Assembly (NCBI RefSeq): GCF_902490045.1
Contig: NZ_CABUCJ010000051.1
Span: 1-16,600, forward strand
From: an uncultured Anaerotruncus sp.
Lineage (GTDB): Bacteria; Bacillota; Clostridia; Oscillospirales; Ruminococcaceae
DNA: 16,600 bases
Direction of reading: 5' to 3'
Part shown: positions 6,533 through 13,419 of the stretch, in pieces
How positions within the stretch are numbered: the stretch's first letter is position 1
Layout of the letters: every line of letters starts with the position of its first letter
Notes under the pieces: generated by a model
The model's database searches: none
What the model was told of the DNA's origin: nothing
What the model saw: only the letters and a program-made list of their open reading frames with translations
Program-made: the position numbers and the translations under genes

Positions 6533-6572
6533 AAAAAAGGCCGCCGGCGGGATTTCCGCCGGCGGCCTTTTT
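6533..6572. terminator. Bidirectional terminator between pepT and tetR
   Basis: A 12-bp GC stem, GGCCGCCGGCGG (6539-6550) with CCGCCGGCGGCC (6556-6567), has a GATTT loop. AAAAAA precedes it and TTTTT follows it, so it ends transcription in both directions and serves both convergent genes. Confidence 0.95.
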
Positions 6573-6577
6573 GCGTC

Positions 6578-7135
6578 TTACAGGTTTAAAAAGCTGTCCA
6601 CCAGGACCTCCATCAGCAGATCCGCGTCGGGCGCTTGGTCGAAGAGGGCCGACTGCATGATGGCGCTCTCAAAGAAAAAGAGGAGGCTCGCGGCCGACCT
6701 TTCCGGGTCCGGGACGGCTTTGGCGCCCCGCTTCAGGCGGGCGGACAGCGCGTTGAAAAGCAGAGCGCGCTCCTCGGCGACGAGCTCTTTGACCTCGGGC
6801 ATCGAGAGGGAGAGGGAATAGAGCATCATGACGAAGCGGTTGCGGTCGCGGCTGCCGACCAATTCGTGCAGCTGCTCCCGTTTTCCCGCCTCGTCCCGCG
6901 CGAGGTAGAGCTCGTCGATATCGTTGCGGATGGATTCGAAGAGCATGCGCGCCACCAGCATGAGGATCTCATCCTTGCTTTTAAAGTAGTGGTGGATCAG
7001 CCCGGCCGCCATGTCGGCGTGCTGCGCGATGTCCTTGACGGAGGTGGATTCGTAGGAGCCCTTTTCCAGCATGCAGGTCTGCAGCGCCCGCCCGATCTGG
7101 ATGCGGCGCTGCTCGGCGATTGATTGTCTTCCCAT
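6578..7135 (-). CDS. TetR/AcrR-family transcriptional regulator
   Basis: A 185-residue DNA-binding repressor. The N-terminal helix-turn-helix is clear: TSVKDIAQHADMAAGLIHHYF (about residues 31-51), followed by the family's KSKDEIL. The remaining two thirds form the ligand-binding and dimerisation part and are variable, so the ligand is unknown. The gene is divergent from the SGNH/acyl-ligase set, and the two promoters overlap around an imperfect palindrome, so self-control and control of that set are likely. The start at 7135 has GGGGAG just upstream on the minus strand. The short gap between start codon and promoter leaves no room for other genes. A fatty acid or acyl-CoA ligand would fit the neighbours, but this is only inference. 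Confidence 0.93.
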   Translation of the reverse strand: MGRQSIAEQRRIQIGRALQTCMLEKGSYESTSVKDIAQHADMAAGLIHHYFKSKDEILMLVARMLFESIRNDIDELYLARDEAGKREQLHELVGSRDRNRFVMMLYSLSLSMPEVKELVAEERALLFNALSARLKRGAKAVPDPERSAASLLFFFESAIMQSALFDQAPDADLLMEVLVDSFLNL

Positions 7136-7178
7136 GGACTACTCCCCTAAATTTTTTTTACAAATCATCGATTTTTTA

Positions 7179-7208
7179 TTGACATTCCTCAAACGGTATG
7201 TTTATAAT
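7179..7208 (+). promoter_or_regulatory. Consensus promoter of the SGNH/acyl-ligase genes
   Basis: TTGACA (7179-7184) and TATAAT (7203-7208) are both perfect, with an 18-base spacer. Transcription would start near 7215, inside the proposed TetR operator. The leader of about 100 bases is AT-rich and ends in AGGAG (7306-7310). A perfect promoter is often one held in check by a repressor. Confidence 0.85.
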
Positions 7209-7234
7209 ATAAAATAGATTGGTTGGTTAGTCAA
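7206..7234 (-). promoter_or_regulatory. Promoter of tetR, overlapping the divergent promoter
   Basis: On the minus strand TTGACT (7229-7234) and TATATT (7206-7211) are spaced 17 bases apart. Its -10 box shares three bases with the -10 box of the plus-strand promoter, so the two promoters should compete for polymerase. Confidence 0.65.
7219..7234. promoter_or_regulatory. Candidate TetR operator
   Basis: TTGGTT-GGTT-AGTCAA is an imperfect palindrome in which four of the six arm positions match. It covers the -35 box of tetR and the expected start of the plus-strand transcript, so a bound repressor would block both. The location is convincing; the symmetry is only partial. Confidence 0.5.
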
Positions 7235-7318
7235 CAAATAAATTTTGTTCCGATTTCATTATACCATGATTTCAAAACGATGCAATCGATTTGGGGCCGT
7301 AAAATAGGAGATGGGAAA

Positions 7319-8116
7319 ATGAGGCTGCTGGTTGGAATTCTCCTCCTGGGACTGGGAATCGGTGCGATTGTCTGGCTGCGCCTGGCCGGGCCTTTCCGGG
7401 CCGGGAACCACCGCAGGTACAGCCTCGGCGGGGTAAAGCGGGGAGCGCCCAACGCGCTGACGGGGAAGACCGTCCTCTGCCTCGGCTCGTCGGTGACCCG
7501 CGGGATGGCGGCCGGAAACGTCTCCTTCGCGGATTATATCGCCCGCCGCAGCGGCTGTGTCATGATCAAGGAGGCGGTGTCCGCCTCGACGCTGGCCGGC
7601 CGCGGCCGGCGGTCATACATCGCGCGCCTCGAGCGCCACCCTGCGGTAAACCGTGGGATCGACTGCTTCCTCTGCCAGCTGTCGACCAACGACGCCACCT
7701 TCAACAGCGACCCCGGGAAGGTGAGCGATTCCTTCGACCCCGCGTCGTTCGACACCAAAACGACGGTCGGCGCGATGGAATACATCATCGCCTTCGCGAA
7801 AAAAACCTGGGACTGCCCGGTTGCCTTTTTCACCGGGACGAAGTACGACAATCCCCGCTACCACCGGCTGGTCAACCTGCTGCTCGAGCTGCGGGACAAG
7901 TGGGAGATCGAAGTGATCGACCTGTGGCACAACCGCGAAATGAACCGGGTCAGCCCGGATGATTATAAATTCTACATGAATGATGGCGTCCACCCCACCA
8001 AGGCCGGCTATTTGGAGTGGTGGACTCCGGTGATCGAGGAAAGCCTGTGCAGGATTTTGGAGGAATGGAACGAACGAAAGGGGCTGTGTGAGTCGACGCC
8101 GGATCCGGGTCCGTGA
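7319..8116 (+). CDS. Membrane-anchored SGNH/GDSL-family hydrolase
   Basis: A 265-residue protein with one hydrophobic N-terminal segment (about residues 3-20), which should anchor it in the membrane or act as an uncleaved signal. The SGNH signature is complete: the nucleophile Ser58 in CLGSSVTRG (block I, GSS in place of GDS), Asn124 in QLSTNDAT and the pair Asp222/His225 in NDGVHPT. Such enzymes cleave or transfer acyl groups on lipids, glycans or small esters; the substrate is unknown. The start ATG 7319 has AGGAG 8 bases upstream; an in-frame GTG at 7223 falls at the promoter and is rejected. It is the first gene after the TetR-controlled promoter and is closely related to both SGNH domains of the next gene. 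The active site position after the anchor suggests an extracellular domain, but this is inferred. Confidence 0.88.
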   Translation: MRLLVGILLLGLGIGAIVWLRLAGPFRAGNHRRYSLGGVKRGAPNALTGKTVLCLGSSVTRGMAAGNVSFADYIARRSGCVMIKEAVSASTLAGRGRRSYIARLERHPAVNRGIDCFLCQLSTNDATFNSDPGKVSDSFDPASFDTKTTVGAMEYIIAFAKKTWDCPVAFFTGTKYDNPRYHRLVNLLLELRDKWEIEVIDLWHNREMNRVSPDDYKFYMNDGVHPTKAGYLEWWTPVIEESLCRILEEWNERKGLCESTPDPGP

Positions 8117-8133
8117 GGGGCCCGGCCGTTTTT
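8105..8133 (+). terminator. Possible partial terminator after the first SGNH gene
   Basis: CCGGGTCC (8105-8112) pairs with GGGCCCGG (8118-8125) with one G-U pair, and TTTTT follows at 8129-8133 after three bases. The stem spans the stop codon. If active, it would lower expression of the two downstream genes, which have no other clear promoter. Confidence 0.45.
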
Positions 8134-8163
8134 CAGAGGGATTTTAACGGTTCCAATATAGCG

Positions 8164-8184
8164 GCCGCTGTCAGAGACAGCGGC
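8164..8184 (+). other. Perfect hairpin next to the ribosome binding site
   Basis: GCCGCTGTC (8164-8172) and GACAGCGGC (8176-8184) form a 9-bp stem with the three-base loop AGA. The ribosome binding site AGGAGGAGG starts at 8185, directly after the stem. This could be an mRNA processing or stabilising element, or could affect translation. Confidence 0.6.
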
Positions 8185-8198
8185 AGGAGGAGGACAAT

Positions 8199-9986
8199 AT
8201 GTTAAACTTTTGGCGCGCGATTTTCTATTCGGATCTGCTTGCCCCGGTCTTTAATGCCGTCGCGGCCGCCCTGGGCGTGACCCCGCAGGTCTGCAAGGAG
8301 TACTGCACCAGCGGCATCATGATGTACGGCCTGCAGTTCACGGTCCTCGTCGTGGCGGTGATCGCCGCGATCGTCCTGATTTGGCTGTTCGGCCTGCTCA
8401 ACCCCGGGAACCTCCCCAAGTATAACCCCGACAGGATGGATAAGGTCAAAAACAGCCCCCTCAAGGGCAAGCGGTTCATCTTCCTCGGCTCTTCCGTGAC
8501 CAAGGGCTTCGCGTCCTTTGGCAAGTCCTTCGTGGACATGGTTGCCGCCCGCAACGACGCCGTCTGCGTCAAGGAGGCCGCCTCCGGCACGACGCTGGTC
8601 GATAACGGCCCCAAATCCTACATAAGCCGCCTGAAAACCATCGACGCCAAGACCCCCTGCGACGTGTTCGTGTGTCAGCTTTCCACCAACGACGCGACCA
8701 AAAAGCTGCCGCTCGGCAAACTTTCCGCGGGCACCGGGCTGGCGGACTTCGACACGAAGACCGTCTACGGCGCGATCGAGTACATCATCGCCTATGCGAA
8801 GGAGACATGGAACTGCCCGGTCGTCTTCTACACGAACCCCTTCTACGCCGACGAGAAATACGCCGCGATGGTCGCCGCGCTCAAAGAGATCGCCGGGAAA
8901 TGGGAGATCTCCGTGGTCGACTTCTGGAACGACGGCGAGATTTCCGAACTCTGCAAAAAGGGCGTCTATCGCAACGACCAGATCCATCCCACCAAGAAGG
9001 GCTACCAGGCGATGACCCCCGCGGTTGAGGCCGCGCTGGCCTGCGCGCTGTCCGGCAAGGCCGTTCCCGCGCCCAAGAAGAGCAGCGCGCTCTCCGGGGA
9101 GGCGCTCAAAAAGAAGGTGAACGGCAGGCGCGTCAAAAAGATCGTCCTCCGCGTTCTCGCGGTGATCCTGGCGATCCTGATCGTGGTCGGGGCCAGCACC
9201 GTGCAGCAGCTTGTCACCGTCACCGGCATGAAGAACGAGGGCAACAGCGACAAGTATGCCCCCGAGGCGCAGGCGGCCGACGCCGACAGCCCCATCAAAG
9301 GAAAAACCCTCCTGTGGCTCGGCTCCTCCGTGTTCCAGGGCTTCGGCGCTGGCAAGACCTCTCCCGCCGAGTGGATTGACGCGATCAACGGCACCAACTC
9401 GATCGTCGAGGTCAAGGGCGGCACCCTGCTCGCCGGCGTGGAAGCCTCGATCGGCAGCGGGCTCGGCAGCGTCTCCTCGTCCGATTCCTACCTGCCCCGC
9501 CTGATGAACCACACCACGGATACCGACCCGGTCGTGGACCTCGTGGTGGTCCAGCTCTCCACCAACGACTCCAAGGGTCAGTGCGAGACGGGCGAGGTCA
9601 GCGAGAGCTTCGACATGGACGACTTTACGCTCACCACCACGGTCGGCGCGCTGGAAGCCATCACCGCCTACTCCAAGGAGACGTGGGGCGCGCCCGTGCT
9701 GGTCATCACCGGCACCCAGTTCGAGGATGAAATGACCTACTCCGGCGGGCAGAACAAGGACATCTATCAGCTGATGATCGAGAGATGCCACGAGCTCGAC
9801 GAAAAGTGGGGCGACGACTTCTCCGTCCTCGACCTGTGGCACAACGACGTCATGTATGAAAACGTCGTGACGGGCGACACCCTCTGGCGCTCCTACATGA
9901 GCGACGCCATCCATCCCACCAAGAAGGGCTACCTCGAGTGGTGGGGGCCCTACGTTGAGGAACGCCTGTTTGAACTCCTCGGCTGA
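8199..9986 (+). CDS. Membrane protein with two SGNH/GDSL hydrolase domains
   Basis: A 595-residue protein built as membrane segment (about 44-67), SGNH domain 1 (90-285), basic linker, membrane segment 2 (about 315-333) and SGNH domain 2 (366-595). Both active sites are complete: Ser99 in FLGSSVTKG, Asn164 in LSTNDAT and Asp260/His263 in NDQIHPT; then Ser377 in WLGSSVFQG, Asn456 in LSTNDSK and Asp569/His572 in SDAIHPT. Both domains resemble the preceding single-domain protein, so an internal duplication is likely. The basic stretches KGKR after segment 1 and KKKVNGRRVKK before segment 2 predict domain 1 inside and domain 2 outside the cell. The function is probably acyl transfer or hydrolysis; the substrate is unknown. 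The start ATG 8199 has AGGAGGAGG upstream. It lies between the single SGNH gene and the acyl-ligase/reductase gene. Confidence 0.87.
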   Translation: MLNFWRAIFYSDLLAPVFNAVAAALGVTPQVCKEYCTSGIMMYGLQFTVLVVAVIAAIVLIWLFGLLNPGNLPKYNPDRMDKVKNSPLKGKRFIFLGSSVTKGFASFGKSFVDMVAARNDAVCVKEAASGTTLVDNGPKSYISRLKTIDAKTPCDVFVCQLSTNDATKKLPLGKLSAGTGLADFDTKTVYGAIEYIIAYAKETWNCPVVFYTNPFYADEKYAAMVAALKEIAGKWEISVVDFWNDGEISELCKKGVYRNDQIHPTKKGYQAMTPAVEAALACALSGKAVPAPKKSSALSGEALKKKVNGRRVKKIVLRVLAVILAILIVVGASTVQQLVTVTGMKNEGNSDKYAPEAQAADADSPIKGKTLLWLGSSVFQGFGAGKTSPAEWIDAINGTNSIVEVKGGTLLAGVEASIGSGLGSVSSSDSYLPRLMNHTTDTDPVVDLVVVQLSTNDSKGQCETGEVSESFDMDDFTLTTTVGALEAITAYSKETWGAPVLVITGTQFEDEMTYSGGQNKDIYQLMIERCHELDEKWGDDFSVLDLWHNDVMYENVVTGDTLWRSYMSDAIHPTKKGYLEWWGPYVEERLFELLG

Positions 9987-10017
9987 TGTGGACGATTAAA
10001 AAAATAATTCCATAGCC

Positions 10018-10068
10018 CGGCGCGGCGAGCGCCGCAAACAGGGGTCTGATGATCGGGCCCCTGTTTGC
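10018..10068 (+). other. Two hairpins between the tandem-SGNH and acyl-ligase genes
   Basis: CGGCGC/GCGCCG (10018-10023, 10029-10034) is followed by a stronger 11-bp stem GCAAACAGGGG/CCCCTGTTTGC (10034-10044, 10058-10068). The second stem has no T tract after it. The 126-base gap holds no clear promoter, so these may set relative mRNA levels within one transcript. Confidence 0.55.
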
Positions 10069-10112
10069 GTGAGGCGAAATACGGTCATCCCGATATTGGA
10101 AAGGAAATGCCT

Positions 10113-13100
10113 ATGCAGGGAATCCTGGAAAAACTGCGGCGTGACGCGCGGGAAAATCCCAACCGCGCCGTCTATAACTTTTTGGACTGTGAAACGGAGC
10201 CGTTCGGGCAGGACGTCGTGACGATGAGTCAGCTCCATTCCCGCGCCACGGACATCGCCGCCGACCTCAGGCGCAAGGGCGCGAAGCGGGGAGACCGCGC
10301 GATCATTCTGTCGATGCAGGACGCCGGCACGGTCTACGCGATCTTCGGCTGCATGCTGGCGGGCGTGGTGTTCACGGTGATCCCGCCGCCCATCGACGAG
10401 GGCAAGTTCGCGCGCTTCGTCTCGGTGCTCAAGTCGTGCGGGCCGCGCTTTCTGATCTCCAACGAGGGGATGGAGCGCGCTTCCGGCACGAAGGTGGCGG
10501 CCCCGCTGCTGCGCAAGGCCTTCTTCCGGGCGGTGGCCCTCAAGCGCGTCTACACCGACCGGGCGGAGCGGTACGAGGGGCCCGAAATTTTCTGCGATTA
10601 CGGCGCGGACGACCTCGTCTATCTGCAGTATACCTCCGGGTCTACCTCCGAGCCGAAGGGCGTGATGGTCTCCTACGGGAACCTGACCGCCTGCATCGAC
10701 CAGTGCCGGGAGCTCTTCGACTTCACCGTGGGCGACCACAACATCGCCTCCTGGGTGCCCTTCTACCACAACATCGGGCTGATCGCCGCCCTCTTCATCC
10801 CGCTGATTCCCGACCACGGCGTCTCCTACCTGATCCCGACGCTGCAGTTTTTGGCAAAGCCGACCGTCTGGCTGCGGGTGCTCTCCGATTTCCGGGTCAA
10901 CATCACGGCGGCCCCCAACTCCGCCTACGACGTCTGCACCCGGCTGATCAGCGAAGAGGACGCGAAAAGTTACGACCTCTCCCACGTCACCCATTTGGTC
11001 AACGGCTCGGAATTCGTCAACCTGCGCACGGTCGAAAAGTTCTGCGGACTCTTCGGCATCGCGCCCGACGCCTTCGCGCCCGGCTACGGGCTGTCGGAGT
11101 GTGTCTGCATCGCCACGCTGGCGAGCGGGGAATTCCGCTCGGTGGAGATCGACCGGGAGAACTACGCGAAGGGTCGCTTTATCCCGGTATCGTCGGGCGG
11201 GAAGGCGATCGTCGGCGTGGGGCGCGTGCCCTCCGGGATGCGGATCGTCGCGGTGCGCGCGGACGGCGCGCCCTGCGGGCCGGACGAGATCGGCGAAATC
11301 TGCCTGAGCGGGGAAAACGTCTGCGGCGGGTACTGGAAAAACCCGGAGGAGACGAAGCGGTTTGAAACGGAGATTCCCGGGTATCCGGGGCGCTTTTACC
11401 GCACGGGGGACATGGGCGCGCTCTACGACGGGCAGCTCTACCTGACCGGGCGCATCAAGGAGATGCTCGTGGTCAGCGGGAAAAACATCTACCCCAGCGA
11501 CATCACGCTGCTGCTGCACGAGCGGGGACTTGCCCCCGCCGTCGACGCGGTGGGTGTCTTTTCGGTGGAATCGGAGGGCGGCGAACGGCCGGTGCTCTGC
11601 GCGGAGTGCGGCGGGGAGACGGCCTTCCGGTCCCTCGCGGCGGAGATCAACCGCGCCGTGGCCGGGTCGTTCGGGTTCTCTTTCCACGACACGGTGTTCG
11701 TGGAGGCGGGCTCCCTCCCGCGCACCGACAACCGCAAGATCAAGACCCACGCCATCCGGGAGGCATACGAGGCGGGCAGGCTGAAGATCCTCTACAGCAC
11801 CCGTCAAAGCGGCGCGGAGCAGGAACCGCCCGCGCCCCGGCCCGGGGCGCTTTCGGAGGACGCGTCGGAGGAGGAGCTGCGGGCGGCTGTGCGCGCGGCC
11901 TTCAGCCGGGCGGCACCGGGCGTCGGGTTTTCCGACGAGGACAGCTTCCTTGAGATCGGCGGGGACTCGCTCCAGATGATGGAGCTGCTCTGCGGGCTCG
12001 AGCGTGACCTCGGCATCTCCATCGACCTGCGCGAGATGGCCGCCGCCCCGACGGTGGCGGGCATTGCCGGCTACCTCCGCCGGGTGCGCTCCGGCGAGGG
12101 GCCGGGCGAGAAGCCCGACCTGCGCGCCGAGTGCGTGCTGGACGAGTCGATCCGACCCGAGGGCTCTTACACGTCCTCCCCGGAGGCGTGCCGCAGCATC
12201 TTCCTGACGGGCTCGACGGGTTTCCTCGGCGCCTACCTCATCCGGTCGCTCCTCGAGCGGCGTGCGGAGAGCGACCCGGTCGTCTACTGCCACGTGCGGG
12301 CCAAGGACCCCGCCGCCGGGCTGGACCGGATTGTTGCCAATATGAAGGATTTCCGCTGCTGGAAGGAGGACTACCGCGAACACATCGTCCCAATCACGGG
12401 GGATTTGAACCTTCCCAACCTCGGGCTGGACCGGTTTACCTACCGGCAGCTCGCGGAGGAAGTCGAGCTGGTGATCCACAACGGGGCGCTGCTCAACTTT
12501 GTCTATCCCTACCGGCAGATGAAGCGGACGAACGTCGTTGGGACGGCGGAATGTCTGCGGTTCGCCTGCGCGGGGAAGCCGAAGTACTTCCACTACATCT
12601 CCTCCTACAGCGTCTACGACACGCCCGGCCAGTTCGGGAAAACCGTGGCGGAGGACGACCCGCTCCTTTCGCCCGAGGGGTATTTTCTCGGGTATTCCGA
12701 GACGAAATGGGTCGCGGAAAAGCTCGTGGGCATCGCGCGCGGGCGGGGCCTGCGCGCCGCCGTCTACCGTCCCGGCGACATCACCGGGACGCTCCGGGAC
12801 GGAATCTGGAAGCTGGAGGACATGATCAGCCGGTCGATCGTCGGCTGCATCCAGATGGGCGCGGTCCCCGACATCGATGTGAACCTCCACCTGACGCCGG
12901 TCGATTACGTCAGCGACGCGGTCGCGGCGATCGCCTTCCAGAGCGGCTCCGACGGCAGGGCGTTCAACATCATCAACCAAAACCTCATGCCGATGCGCGA
13001 GGTGGGCCGGCTGATGCGTGGAGCCGGCTACCCGGTCGAAACGCTCCCGTATGAAGAGTGGTGCGCCCGGCTGGCCGCCTGTCCGCCGGACCAAAACGCG

Positions 13101-13340
13101 CTGCGGATTCTCTCCTGCCTCTTCACCGACCGGCGCGCGGAGGGGGAGAGCCTCGTTGAACGGTTTGGGAGACACCAGCCGCGCTTCCGGACGGATAACA
13201 CCGACCGGCTGCTGCGGGGGACGGGCGTCACCTGCCCGCCGGTCGACGCCGCCCTGCTCAAAAGCTACCTGAATTATTTTTGCCAGTGCGGATACATCGG
13301 CGCGCCCGCGGTTTCAGCGCTTCCGTCCCGGAAGCGCTGA
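10113..13340 (+). CDS. Fatty-acyl-AMP ligase / acyl carrier / thioester reductase fusion protein
   Basis: A 1075-residue cytoplasmic enzyme with three parts. Residues 1-560 form an AMP-forming ligase: LQYTSGSTSEPKGVMVS (171-187), WVPFYHNIGLI (214-224), GYGLSE (324-329), YRTGDMG (429-435) and the catalytic lysine region PRTDNRKIKTH. The stretch VEIDRENYAKGRF (344-356) resembles the insertion typical of fatty-acyl-AMP ligases. Residues about 580-660 are a carrier domain with the phosphopantetheine serine Ser619 in EIGGDSL. Residues about 693-1060 are an NADPH-type reductase: FLTGSTGFLG (697-706), Ser831 and Tyr861/Lys865 in YSETK. Such a line-up activates an acid, tethers it and releases an aldehyde or alcohol. 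There is no condensation domain. Start ATG 10113 follows AAGG by 8 bases; ATG 10107 is an alternative. The exact acid is unknown. Confidence 0.9.
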   Translation: MQGILEKLRRDARENPNRAVYNFLDCETEPFGQDVVTMSQLHSRATDIAADLRRKGAKRGDRAIILSMQDAGTVYAIFGCMLAGVVFTVIPPPIDEGKFARFVSVLKSCGPRFLISNEGMERASGTKVAAPLLRKAFFRAVALKRVYTDRAERYEGPEIFCDYGADDLVYLQYTSGSTSEPKGVMVSYGNLTACIDQCRELFDFTVGDHNIASWVPFYHNIGLIAALFIPLIPDHGVSYLIPTLQFLAKPTVWLRVLSDFRVNITAAPNSAYDVCTRLISEEDAKSYDLSHVTHLVNGSEFVNLRTVEKFCGLFGIAPDAFAPGYGLSECVCIATLASGEFRSVEIDRENYAKGRFIPVSSGGKAIVGVGRVPSGMRIVAVRADGAPCGPDEIGEICLSGENVCGGYWKNPEETKRFETEIPGYPGRFYRTGDMGALYDGQLYLTGRIKEMLVVSGKNIYPSDITLLLHERGLAPAVDAVGVFSVESEGGERPVLCAECGGETAFRSLAAEINRAVAGSFGFSFHDTVFVEAGSLPRTDNRKIKTHAIREAYEAGRLKILYSTRQSGAEQEPPAPRPGALSEDASEEELRAAVRAAFSRAAPGVGFSDEDSFLEIGGDSLQMMELLCGLERDLGISIDLREMAAAPTVAGIAGYLRRVRSGEGPGEKPDLRAECVLDESIRPEGSYTSSPEACRSIFLTGSTGFLGAYLIRSLLERRAESDPVVYCHVRAKDPAAGLDRIVANMKDFRCWKEDYREHIVPITGDLNLPNLGLDRFTYRQLAEEVELVIHNGALLNFVYPYRQMKRTNVVGTAECLRFACAGKPKYFHYISSYSVYDTPGQFGKTVAEDDPLLSPEGYFLGYSETKWVAEKLVGIARGRGLRAAVYRPGDITGTLRDGIWKLEDMISRSIVGCIQMGAVPDIDVNLHLTPVDYVSDAVAAIAFQSGSDGRAFNIINQNLMPMREVGRLMRGAGYPVETLPYEEWCARLAACPPDQNALRILSCLFTDRRAEGESLVERFGRHQPRFRTDNTDRLLRGTGVTCPPVDAALLKSYLNYFCQCGYIGAPAVSALPSRKR
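13316..13338 (+). other. Hairpin within the last codons of the acyl-ligase gene
   Basis: AGCGCTTCC (13316-13324) and GGAAGCGCT (13330-13338) form a perfect 9-bp stem just before the stop codon, without a T tract directly after it. It may act with the next hairpin to define the 3' end. Confidence 0.5.
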
Positions 13341-13379
13341 CGGCGGCGGGTGATCCGCCGGGGGCCGTATCCGTTTTTT
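13340..13379 (+). terminator. Probable terminator of the SGNH/acyl-ligase transcript
   Basis: ACGGC (13340-13344) pairs with GCCGT (13364-13368), and inside it GGCGG pairs with CCGCC (13345-13349, 13355-13359), leaving a four-base bulge. TTTTTT follows at 13374-13379 after five bases. The form is imperfect but the place is right, between convergent genes. No equally good terminator was seen for the opposite strand. Confidence 0.5.
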
Positions 13380-13419
13380 GGGGGCGCCTCGCCCGGAGGG
13401 GCAGAGGCCGACGCCGGGG

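Noticed and set aside
7223..7318. Upstream GTG start giving a 297-residue SGNH protein
   Set aside because: The GTG lies in the proposed operator at about the transcription start, with no ribosome binding site; ATG 7319 has AGGAG at 8 bases and opens directly with the membrane segment.
9996..13175. A 1059-codon open frame on the minus strand opposite the acyl-ligase gene
   Set aside because: It is rich in Arg, Ala, Pro and His with no domain motifs, lacks a plausible ribosome binding site, and is the GC-driven shadow of a gene with clear catalytic motifs in the other strand. The same holds for the minus frame at 8202-9914.
10113..13340. NRPS module making a peptide aldehyde
   Set aside because: There is only one adenylation domain of fatty-acyl type, no condensation domain and no partner NRPS gene in the window, so peptide formation is not supported.
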